From contig JAISYY010000077.1 of assembly GCA_031269635.1 (NCBI GenBank), positions 1 through 7,828 of the forward strand: a DNA stretch of 7,828 nucleotides. The letters are read 5' to 3'. Below the pieces are notes generated by a model. It was not told where the DNA came from. It worked only from the letters and a program-made list of their open reading frames with translations, and ran no database searches. Both the position numbers and the translations under genes were made by a program. The DNA comes from Tannerella sp. Its GTDB lineage: Bacteria; Bacteroidota; Bacteroidia; Bacteroidales; Tannerellaceae. The first letter of the stretch is position 1; each line of letters starts with the position of its first letter. Below, in pieces: positions 1-5,379 of the stretch.

Positions 1-690
1 CAGTCTGTGGCGAATGGTGTGGCCGATGCCGGCATTGTCGGCGAAAACGAGTATGTGGAAAAAGGTGAAAAGGCAAACCTGATTAAACGCCTGGGCTTCA
101 GCAAATGCCGTTTGTCCCTTGCCATTCCCCGGGATGAAGAATACAACGGGTTACGCTGGTTCCAGGGAAGAACGATTGCCACGTCATATCCCAATATATT
201 GGGGAAATACCTGCGGGAGAATGGCGTGCACGCTTCATTGCATGAGATTTCCGGTTCGGTGGAAATCGCGCCGGGCATCGGGCTGGCCGATGCTATTTTC
301 GACATCGTGAGTTCGGGCAGCACCCTGATAAGCAACCAGCTTAAAGAAGTGGAAGTCGTGATGAAAAGCGAAGCGTTACTGATTGCGAATAACGATTTGC
401 CGAAAGAAAAACGCAAGATACTGGATGAAATATTGTTCCGTTTTGATGCGATACAGGAAGCATCCGGAAAAAAATACGTACTGCTGAACGCACCCAAAGA
501 GAAAGTCGGTGAAATAACGGAACTGTTGCCGGGGATGAAAAGCCCGACCGTGACGCCTCTTGCCGATGAAGGCTGGGTTTCCATGCAATCCGTGATTACG
601 GAAAAACATTTTTGGGAGATAATCGGCAAGCTGAAAGCTATCGGCGCGGAAGGCATTATTGTTGTGCCGATCGAAAAAATGATTCTTTGA
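1..690 (+). CDS. hisG: ATP phosphoribosyltransferase, long form, C-terminal part (5' end outside window)
   Basis: First enzyme of histidine biosynthesis: it joins ATP and PRPP to give phosphoribosyl-ATP in the cytoplasm. The reading frame is open from base 1, so the N-terminal part of the gene lies upstream; 229 codons are visible. The fragment begins in the catalytic half (GIVGENEYVE, then LIKRLGFSKCRLSLAIP). It holds the PRPP phosphate-binding loop DIVSSGSTL at fragment residues 101-109. The last 90 or so residues (from about EKRKILDEILFRF to IVVPIEKMIL) fit the C-terminal domain found only in long-form HisG, which in characterised relatives binds histidine for feedback inhibition. This form is therefore expected to work without HisZ (family knowledge). 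hisD follows 14 bases after the TGA stop, which implies co-transcription. No frame damage is visible. Confidence 0.95.
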   Translation, partial: QSVANGVADAGIVGENEYVEKGEKANLIKRLGFSKCRLSLAIPRDEEYNGLRWFQGRTIATSYPNILGKYLRENGVHASLHEISGSVEIAPGIGLADAIFDIVSSGSTLISNQLKEVEVVMKSEALLIANNDLPKEKRKILDEILFRFDAIQEASGKKYVLLNAPKEKVGEITELLPGMKSPTVTPLADEGWVSMQSVITEKHFWEIIGKLKAIGAEGIIVVPIEKMIL

Positions 691-704
691 TAATGTATTC
701 AAAT

Positions 705-1991
705 ATGGATATAAAGACATATAAATATCCCGGAAAACCGGAATGGGAAGCGTTGCAGCAGCGTCCGGAACTGGATGTGACGTCGCTTTTTGACACGGTG
801 CGCAGCATCCTGGAAGATGTACGGACGAATGGCGATGAGGCTGTTCGCAAGTATGGCGAGCGTTTTGATAAGGTCTGCGTGGCGGATTTGCTTGTTTCGC
901 AGGAAGAAATTAAAAACTCGGAATCATTGATTGATGAGGATTTGATGTATGCCATGATTGAGGCTAAGCGAAATATCGAAAAGTTTCATGCGCATCAGTA
1001 TTTCGATCACGGGAAAACGGAAATAAGACCCGGCATTACATGCTGGCAAAAGCCGGTCGCCATCGAAAAGGTCGGTTTATATATCCCCGGCGGCACGGCG
1101 CCACTGTTCTCTACGGTTTTGATGTTGGCAATTCCGGCGGTTATGGCCGGATGCAAAGAAGTAGTGCTTTGTACGCCTCCGGACAACGAGGGGAAAATAT
1201 ACCCCGCCATCTTGTGTGCCGCCAAACTGGCCGGTGTGAAAAAAATATTCAAGGCCGGAGGCGTCCAGGCAATTGCAGCTATGACTTACGGTACGGAAAG
1301 CATTCCGAAAGTATATAAAATATTCGGACCCGGCAATCCGTACGTTGTAGCGGCAAAACAGTTAGTCAGCCTGACGGACGTAGCCATCGACATGCCGGCC
1401 GGACCTTCCGAAGTGGAGATAATAGCTGACGCTTCGGCCGATCCGGCGTATGTGGCGGCCGATTTCCTTGCACAGGCCGAACATGGCGCGGACAGTCAAT
1501 CAATCCTGGTTACAACTTCGGAGACGCTGGCCGAAGCCGCTAAAAAAGAAATAGCAATCCAGTTATCCGGACTGCCGCGTCGCGATTTTATTGAGAAATC
1601 GTTATCACACAGTCGTATCATTATCCTGAAAGATGATGCCGAAATGACGGAATTTACAAACCAATACGCACCGGAGCACCTGATTATCCAGACCGGGAAT
1701 TATGCGGAATTAAGCGCCGGTATCGTGAATGCCGGCAGTGTTTTTTTAGGCCGCTTTACTCCAGAAAGTGCGGGCGATTATGCTTCGGGAACCAATCACA
1801 CGCTGCCTACCGGAGGATATGCTAAAATGTACAGCGGCGTAAACCTCGACAGTTTTATGAGGAAGATAACATTTCAGGAAATTACGAAAAACGGTTTAAG
1901 GATGCTTGCGCCGACTATAGAAGCTATGGCGGCAAACGAGCAGTTGGAAGCACACAGGAATGCGGTTACAGTAAGATTGAAAAACGGTTAA
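705..1991 (+). CDS. hisD: Histidinol dehydrogenase
   Basis: Catalyses the last two steps of histidine synthesis, oxidising L-histidinol to L-histidine with NAD+ and a bound zinc ion. From ATG 705 the product has 428 residues, close to the usual 430. The motif AGPSEVEIIAD and all key residues are present: Q257 and H260 in AQAEHGADSQ, catalytic E324 and H325 in APEHL, D358 in SAGDYASG and H417 in LEAHRNAV. These correspond to E. coli Q259, H262, E326, H327, D360 and H419 with a constant offset of two, which supports start 705. ATG 693 is a possible alternative start four codons earlier. The frame is open further upstream, but that part overlaps hisG and does not look like HisD. The gene is co-oriented and tightly spaced with hisG. 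No hisC or hisB follows, unlike the common Bacteroides order hisG-hisD-hisC-hisB. Confidence 0.96.
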   Translation: MDIKTYKYPGKPEWEALQQRPELDVTSLFDTVRSILEDVRTNGDEAVRKYGERFDKVCVADLLVSQEEIKNSESLIDEDLMYAMIEAKRNIEKFHAHQYFDHGKTEIRPGITCWQKPVAIEKVGLYIPGGTAPLFSTVLMLAIPAVMAGCKEVVLCTPPDNEGKIYPAILCAAKLAGVKKIFKAGGVQAIAAMTYGTESIPKVYKIFGPGNPYVVAAKQLVSLTDVAIDMPAGPSEVEIIADASADPAYVAADFLAQAEHGADSQSILVTTSETLAEAAKKEIAIQLSGLPRRDFIEKSLSHSRIIILKDDAEMTEFTNQYAPEHLIIQTGNYAELSAGIVNAGSVFLGRFTPESAGDYASGTNHTLPTGGYAKMYSGVNLDSFMRKITFQEITKNGLRMLAPTIEAMAANEQLEAHRNAVTVRLKNG

Positions 1992-2013
1992 TCGGCGCCA
2001 CGTTATTAAAGTC

Positions 2014-2350
2014 ATGAATAAAATCAATATCCTTTGGACAATAGGCGATAAAATCACAGCGCTGAATATGCTTGCTATCTATGTATTGAACGCAAAAAAA
2101 CGTGGATGGTGGAAAGAAATCAATGTCATTATTTGGGGGTTCTTCGGCAAAACTTGTTGCCGAAGATACACAAGTTCAAACGGAAGTATTGGAAATGATA
2201 CATTCAGGTATCCATGTGGAAGCCTGCAAAGATTGCAGTGACGTTTGTGGAGTAACGGATAATCTGGAACGTTTAGGTGTAAATGTGAAGTTTATGGGAC
2301 AACCTTTGACAGATTACATCAAAGCCGGCGAACCGGTACTTACAATATAA
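2014..2350 (+). pseudogene. DsrE-family small protein, frameshifted by one extra G
   Basis: Two overlapping frames together give one DsrE/DsrF-like protein, a family of small soluble sulfur-relay-type or uncharacterised proteins common in Bacteroidetes. The first frame (from ATG 2014) encodes MNKINILWTIGDKITALNML and continues to NVIIWG at residue 42, after which it is nonsense and stops at 2241. The second frame continues the family sequence from base 2138 (GSSAKLVAEDTQVQTEV, later HSGIHVEACKDCSDVCGV and MGQPLTDYIKAG) to the stop at 2350. The break lies in a run of five G at 2135-2139; four G would restore one 111-residue protein, the normal family size. C and D residues in VEACKDCSDVCGV mark the usual cysteine-bearing segment. 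The gene starts 22 bases after hisD and probably shares its transcript. Whether the extra G is a true mutation or a sequencing or assembly error cannot be decided here. Confidence 0.85.
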
Positions 2351-2388
2351 ACGAGAAACGGCTACCGAAATGATTATGAAGAAAAATC

Positions 2389-2559
2389 CCCCGCTCGGCG
2401 TAGCGTCTCGCTACGTCGTGCTAAAAGCTGGGCGTCCACGCTTGCGGTAAAGTAACGGACGTCGAAATGAAAACTTTTTCTTTGACAAAAACTTGCTTTA
2501 CGGCATGTCCGGAGACATGCTTTCAGCACGACGAAGGCAGGAGCCTACGCCGAGCGGGG
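2389..2559. repeat. Hairpin-rich intergenic element, copy A, with 15-bp perfect terminal inverted repeats
   Basis: A 171-bp unit that recurs at 4828-4997 in the same orientation with about 17 differences (about 90% identity by hand alignment). Its ends are perfect inverted repeats: CCCCGCTCGGCGTAG at 2389-2403 and CTACGCCGAGCGGGG at 2545-2559. Inside, a 7-bp hairpin with loop TCT lies at 2399-2415 and a palindrome GCATGTCC-GG-AGACATGC (7 of 8 pairs) at 2503-2520. Three further palindromes that are perfect in copy B are imperfect here. The size and terminal repeats resemble a MITE or other small non-autonomous mobile element. No clear target-site duplication is seen at the edges. The small open frame inside (from ATG 2467) is probably incidental. 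The element lies 38 bases after the dsrE stop and could fold at the 3' end of the his operon transcript. Confidence 0.85.
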
Positions 2560-2563
2560 AGAT

Positions 2564-2603
2564 ATTCCCGTTCCATCTCCGTTCCATTTCCCAGTACGGG
2601 AAT
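2564..2603. other. Inverted repeat with internal 11-bp tandem repeat
   Basis: ATTCCCGT at 2564-2571 is perfectly complementary to ACGGGAAT at 2596-2603. The 24-base loop holds part of an imperfect tandem repeat of unit CCGTTCCATCT (period 11). It sits just right of repeat copy A, without a T-tract, so it is not a convincing terminator. The rest of the interval to the promoter at 2690 is AT-rich, and I see no gene in it. Confidence 0.4.
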
Positions 2604-2689
2604 GATCATTTTGAAGAAAAGAAAAATCAAACTAATAATAAATAAACGTAACAATTGCAAAAAAAATAGGATTGCCGAAAAAAATCACA

Positions 2690-2697
2690 TATATTTG
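2690..2697 (+). promoter_or_regulatory. Bacteroidetes -7 promoter box of the lipoprotein gene
   Basis: TATATTTG is an exact match to the Bacteroidetes sigma factor -7 consensus TAnnTTTG. It stands 29 bases before the ATG at 2727, predicting a transcript start near 2703-2706 and a short leader. A well-spaced -33 TTTG is not evident; the nearest TTG (2672-2674) is too close. It gives the two AT-rich genes their own promoter, independent of the his operon. Confidence 0.65.
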
Positions 2698-2715
2698 TAA
2701 TTACAAAAATTGTAA
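2694..2715. promoter_or_regulatory. Operator-like palindrome over the -7 box and predicted start site
   Basis: TTTGTAATTACAAA at 2694-2707 is a perfect 14-bp palindrome. A further half-site TTGTAA at 2710-2715 forms a second inverted pair with TTACAA (2701-2706), spaced by AAA. Three alternating TTGTAA half-sites thus cover the promoter end and the predicted start. This is the layout of a repressor operator, but the surrounding AT-richness makes chance similarity possible and no regulator gene is adjacent. Confidence 0.4.
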
Positions 2716-2726
2716 ATTAAAAAATT

Positions 2727-3962
2727 ATGAAAACTTATTCAAGCAAAATCGTATCGTGTATAGCCTATTTTGGGTTATTATTTTCTCTATCCTGCAATGA
2801 TTTATTTGAAGTTGAAGAAAGCAACAGAGAAATTGGTGGCGTTTATTTAAATGGCGACTTAACATGGGATGAGCAAATAAAGGTCTCTGATGAAGATGTT
2901 ATATTACAAACAACTGCTCAACTGTTATCCAGTCTTGTAGATGTAGATGTTGTAAAAGAAGTAAAACGTGGAGTAGAGAAGAGCCGGTCATATGGATTGG
3001 ATGAAGAGATTCGATTTATAGAGATTCTACAACCTCAAAACACAAAAGTAAACAAATTTGCCGGTAATAATTTATTGACCGGAAAGTTAAAGGAATGTAT
3101 TAGAAATGTTAATAAAAACAGTCTGGTATCCGCACAATTCACAGGAGACGAAATGGAATCATTTCTTTGTAACAATAATGTACAAATTTACTGGCCCTAT
3201 TTAGAGAACTGGGATGGAAAAGAAATTCCCGTGATATCATACAGTAATTATGATAATGAAGATGACGATGTTTCGGATGTTGTTGCTTACAGACGCATTA
3301 AAGACATATCCGGAAAATATGAATTAGAATCGTTTATTATCAATGAAGAATACGCGATGAATCATCCTGTTTGGATTATAAGTAAGAACGAATTTGAATA
3401 TAATAATCTGCCGGATTTTAATAATGGTGAGTTTAAAAAAAATGGAATTATTTTTGCCCAAGAAACTACTGATGAAACAAACTCAATTAAGTCAGATTCA
3501 CCAAATGAAGTTTCACTCAGAGCAGGTTCTAATTTGTTTTTTTTAAAAACATTACAAGTAACCACTAACCATGATAATTGGATAAATGGAGGGTCTGAAT
3601 TTGAGTTTCACTGGGCTTCTTTATATTCAACCACAGTAATCAGATATTGTATTTCTCGTTCGGATATAAACAAAGGGAAAAAATTTACGTTATATTATGC
3701 ATTAAATACAAATTGGACATGGGAGCAACAGTCTAATGCTTTATTAATTATTGAAACCGATGCTAATTGGGGTGACAATTATTGGTACTATACTATTCAT
3801 TGGAGAGATGATTATAATTTTTTTTCAAGCAGTCGTCACATATATCATAATCAATTTGATGATTTTATACATGGAGGGGTATATTGGCGTGATATTATTA
3901 CTTCTAATGGTTATATTGAAAGTTTTTTTTCTGATGGAGTTCGTTGGACTATGAATTTCTAA
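2727..3962 (+). CDS. Putative Bacteroidetes surface lipoprotein, function unknown
   Basis: The 411-residue product begins with a lipoprotein-type signal: KIVSCIAYFGLLFSLSC, with the presumed lipidated cysteine at residue 23. An acid-rich start (NDLFEVEE) follows, which in Bacteroidetes can favour export to the cell surface. The mature part has a middle segment with IYWPYLENWDGKEIPVISY (about residues 153-171), then an acidic stretch, and MNHPVWIISKNEF (about 211-223). A second aromatic-rich part starts with LKTLQVTTNHDNWINGGSEF (about 273-292) and ends in Trp/Tyr-rich beta-like sequence. The YWPY...DWDG and NxPVWII pattern resembles conserved uncharacterised Bacteroidetes lipoproteins as I remember them; I cannot name a family or an enzyme activity. 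The gene is strongly AT-rich compared with hisD and hppA, which suggests a different origin. The next gene starts 10 bases after the stop, so the two are probably one operon. Confidence 0.8.
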   Translation: MKTYSSKIVSCIAYFGLLFSLSCNDLFEVEESNREIGGVYLNGDLTWDEQIKVSDEDVILQTTAQLLSSLVDVDVVKEVKRGVEKSRSYGLDEEIRFIEILQPQNTKVNKFAGNNLLTGKLKECIRNVNKNSLVSAQFTGDEMESFLCNNNVQIYWPYLENWDGKEIPVISYSNYDNEDDDVSDVVAYRRIKDISGKYELESFIINEEYAMNHPVWIISKNEFEYNNLPDFNNGEFKKNGIIFAQETTDETNSIKSDSPNEVSLRAGSNLFFLKTLQVTTNHDNWINGGSEFEFHWASLYSTTVIRYCISRSDINKGKKFTLYYALNTNWTWEQQSNALLIIETDANWGDNYWYYTIHWRDDYNFFSSSRHIYHNQFDDFIHGGVYWRDIITSNGYIESFFSDGVRWTMNF

Positions 3963-3972
3963 TATTTTTCTT

Positions 3973-4662
3973 ATGAAATACATAAACATTTTATTTTTTT
4001 TCCTTTCCTTTCCATGTTTTTCTCAATTATATATTGGTGCCAATGGTGGTCTTGCCATATCAGATTTAAATGGAGTATATCGAACAGTGAAAAAAAATGA
4101 ACATGTTGGATACAAAGTAGGGTTTTCATTACAATATATGCTTTCGAAATTTGGGATTGAATCAGGTTTGTATATTGCTGAAAAAGGAATTTCTAATTCA
4201 GAAGGTATTCTTGAAGTTGATCAAAAATTTTATCGTACATCTCTTGAAATATCTCCTCTATATATGGAATTGCCTGTATCATTAGTATATAATATTCCTA
4301 TTGAACGAAAAGTAAATTTACAAATAAACCTCGGAGGATATTTCGCTTATGGTTTTCAAGGAAAGGGTCTAATAAGTGTTGAAGATTTTGGATCAAAATA
4401 TGGAATTTTAGCTTTTGAAGACATTGAAATAATAAACCATCAAGAGATAGGCGAATTTACTGCAAAAGGAGCTAACCGTTTTGATTTTGGATTAACTTCA
4501 GGGGTTGGTTTGATTGTTCATAATATAAAAATCAAAGCCAACTATGATTTTGGCCTTTGTAATGTATTTGATGTTTATCCAATACAAGCCGATAACCGTA
4601 ACAAGGTAAAAAATAGAACTTTTTGGATCGAATTAGGATATAATCTTAAACTATCAAACTGA
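3973..4662 (+). CDS. Outer-membrane beta-barrel protein (PorT-like type), putative
   Basis: The 229-residue product has a Sec signal peptide (MKYINILFFFLSFPCFSQ, cleavage probably near residue 17 or 18). LYIGANGGLAISDLNG follows, typical of the first strands of small Bacteroidetes outer-membrane barrels (OMP_b-brl_2 type). Alternating strands follow: GYKVGFSLQYML, FGIESGLYIAEKG, YMELPVSLVYNI, NLQINLGGYFAYGFQG, RFDFGLTSGVGLIVH and IKIKANYDFGL. The last strand, FWIELGYNLKLSN, carries the aromatic near the C-terminus common in barrels. This fits an 8- to 10-strand barrel in the outer membrane. The gene shares the AT-rich composition of the lipoprotein gene 10 bases upstream. The pair may form a surface complex, but this is inference from position only. 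An intrinsic terminator follows 22 bases after the stop, so the operon ends here. The substrate or role is unknown. Confidence 0.8.
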   Translation: MKYINILFFFLSFPCFSQLYIGANGGLAISDLNGVYRTVKKNEHVGYKVGFSLQYMLSKFGIESGLYIAEKGISNSEGILEVDQKFYRTSLEISPLYMELPVSLVYNIPIERKVNLQINLGGYFAYGFQGKGLISVEDFGSKYGILAFEDIEIINHQEIGEFTAKGANRFDFGLTSGVGLIVHNIKIKANYDFGLCNVFDVYPIQADNRNKVKNRTFWIELGYNLKLSN

Positions 4663-4684
4663 CATTACAGCTTTGAACTTGTTG

Positions 4685-4713
4685 GAGGCTGTCTCAAAAG
4701 GCAGCCTCTTTTT
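4685..4713 (+). terminator. Intrinsic terminator of the lipoprotein/barrel operon
   Basis: GAGGCTG (4685-4691) pairs perfectly with CAGCCTC (4702-4708). The stem can extend by a T-G and a C-G pair to a six-base loop, and five T follow at 4709-4713. The sequence also resembles the GAGGCTGTCTCAAAA ends of some Bacteroidetes insertion sequences, but no transposase is present. It lies immediately before the group II intron-like sequence. Confidence 0.8.
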
Positions 4714-4714
4714 G

Positions 4715-4827
4715 GTGCGACGTGCATAATCCACATCTTGTCGGTGAAAGTCCGCTATGGGGGCAGGTAACGACCAACCATTAGGAGAAAGCAAGGGTGT
4801 TCGTAGCGATGCGAAATCTGAAGGAAG
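4715..4827 (+). mobile_element. Group II intron 5' fragment (start of domain I), probably group IIC type
   Basis: The stretch begins with GTGCG, the group II intron 5' consensus (GUGYG), one base after the T-tract of a terminator. It then shows, in order, the domain I landmarks GGTGAAAGTCC (4742-4752), GCAAGGGTGTTCG (about 4791-4803) and AAATCTGAAGGAAG (about 4814-4827). The order and spacing match what I recall of bacterial group IIC introns such as that of Oceanobacillus iheyensis (GGUGAGAGUCC, GCAAGGGUGUCCG, AAUCUGAAGGAAGC). Group IIC introns typically insert behind terminator hairpins, which fits this position. The match ends where repeat copy B begins. No reverse transcriptase/maturase frame follows before hppA, so this is a truncated, splicing-dead remnant unless a degenerate 3' part near 5205-5241 belongs to it. 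Confidence 0.7.
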
Positions 4828-4997
4828 CCCCGCTCGGCGTAGCGTCTCGCTACGTCGTGCTAAAAGCAAGCGTCCACGCTTGCAGCAAAGTAATGGACGT
4901 CGAAATGAAAACATTTTCATTGACAAAAACATGCTTTGTGGCATGTCTGGAGACATGCTTTCCGCACGACGAAGGCTGGAGCCTTCGCCGTGCGGAG
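4828..4997. repeat. Hairpin-rich intergenic element, copy B, with a series of 18-bp palindromes
   Basis: The second copy of the element at 2389-2559, same orientation, 170 bp. Five hairpins follow each other. H1 at 4838-4854 is CGTAGCG-TCT-CGCTACG. H2 (4866-4883) is GCAAGCGT-CC-ACGCTTGC. H3 (4904-4921) is AATGAAAA-CA-TTTTCATT. H4 (4941-4958) is GCATGTCT-GG-AGACATGC. H5 (4970-4987) is CGAAGGCT-GG-AGCCTTCG. H2 to H5 are perfect with 8-bp arms and 2-base loops. H5 extends through one A-C mismatch into CCGCACG/CGTGCGG (4962-4968 and 4989-4995). The left end is identical to copy A for over 40 bases, but the right end differs from the copy A terminal repeat at three bases. The element sits directly at the end of the intron-like fragment. 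The open frames across it are not convincing genes. Confidence 0.85.
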
Positions 4998-5041
4998 CGC
5001 GGTCGGCAAACCGGCAGACGTTATTTGTTTCGTATCCCTAA

Positions 5042-5108
5042 AATCAATGATTTTGTTCGGAATCCGGTTGGATTGCGTCTAGAATCAATGATTTTGTTCG
5101 GAATCCGG
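5042..5108. repeat. Exact 26-bp direct repeat, two copies, period 41
   Basis: The 26 bases at 5042-5067 recur exactly at 5083-5108, separated by 15 bases. Each unit starts with AATCAATGATT, a 5-1-5 palindrome (extending to AAAATCA-A-TGATTTT in the first copy), and ends in GTTCGGAATCCGG. Two units with one spacer are too few for a CRISPR array, and no cas gene is in view. No function is evident. Confidence 0.8.
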
Positions 5109-5156
5109 CGGCGAGGGGGTGCATCATTCGTTATTGCGACTGCGATTATTATGAAC

Positions 5157-5188
5157 TCATGTTACGCAGGCCGGTCTGCGTAACATGA
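5157..5188. other. Strong hairpin, 13-bp perfect arms
   Basis: TCATGTTACGCAG (5157-5169) is perfectly complementary to CTGCGTAACATGA (5176-5188) around the six-base loop GCCGGT. No T-tract follows, so it is not a standard intrinsic terminator. It could be a structural part of the decayed intron (for example a domain IV stem remnant), a protein-binding site, or another palindromic repeat. It lies about 190 bases before the hppA start, upstream of the hppA promoter. Confidence 0.65.
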
Positions 5189-5204
5189 TATCTCGCATCA
5201 CTTA

Positions 5205-5241
5205 AGAGCCGGTATGGTTCTATAAAACCATCTTACTCCCC
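5205..5241 (+). other. Possible decayed group II intron 3' end (domain V/VI remnant)
   Basis: AGAGCC (5205-5210) and GGTTCT (5216-5221) can pair with one G-U pair, as the outer stem of a group II domain V does (AGAGCCGnn...CGGTTCT), but the rest of domain V is missing. ATGGTT (5214-5219) can instead pair with AACCAT (5226-5231). CTTACTCC follows, resembling the end of bacterial introns. If this is real, the middle of the domain and the whole ORF have been lost. The similarity is short and could be chance. Confidence 0.25.
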
Positions 5242-5305
5242 ACATATTGTTTTCATGGTATATGAATAATTTTTCCGTGCATTTGCCTTGATTTTTGTTA
5301 CTTTT

Positions 5306-5338
5306 ATTGGCGCCTTGATTTATATTTTAGTATATTTG
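5306..5338 (+). promoter_or_regulatory. Promoter of hppA
   Basis: TATATTTG at 5331-5338 matches the Bacteroidetes -7 consensus TAnnTTTG exactly. ATTG at 5306-5309 stands 21 bases upstream and fits the -33 element spacing. Transcription should start near 5344, leaving a leader of about 36 bases before the ATG at 5380. The region from 5242 to 5305 is AT-rich and shows no other feature. Confidence 0.7.
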
Positions 5339-5379
5339 CGCCTTTAAAATAATAAATCTTGGAATAAAAAATTGAACTT

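Noticed and set aside
612..704. Upstream extension of the hisD frame to an ATG at 612
   Set aside because: It overlaps hisG by 79 bases and the added residues do not look like HisD. Catalytic residues keep a constant offset of two from E. coli HisD when counted from 705.
2134..2140. Programmed +1 frameshift in the DsrE gene
   Set aside because: DsrE-family proteins are normally made from one frame, G5 is short for transcriptional slippage, and no stimulatory signal is visible. A mutation or sequence error is simpler.
2467..2700. Small open frame MKTFSLTKTCFTACPETCF in repeat copy A, matched by a similar frame in copy B
   Set aside because: The shared peptide is explained by nucleotide identity of the repeat. 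Many differences change amino acids, the frame starts inside a palindrome, and the downstream parts are unrelated.
4684..4708. Insertion sequence end (GAGGCTGTCTCAAAA-like)
   Set aside because: No transposase or matching opposite end is in the window, and the hairpin with T5 after an operon is fully explained as a terminator.
5042..5108. CRISPR array
   Set aside because: There are only two repeat units and one 15-base spacer, and no cas genes or leader.
4757..5183. Open frames across the intron fragment and repeat copy B, on both strands
   Set aside because: They are Arg/Ser/Cys-rich translations of hairpin DNA and intron RNA-like sequence, overlap one another, and lack a promoter or family resemblance.
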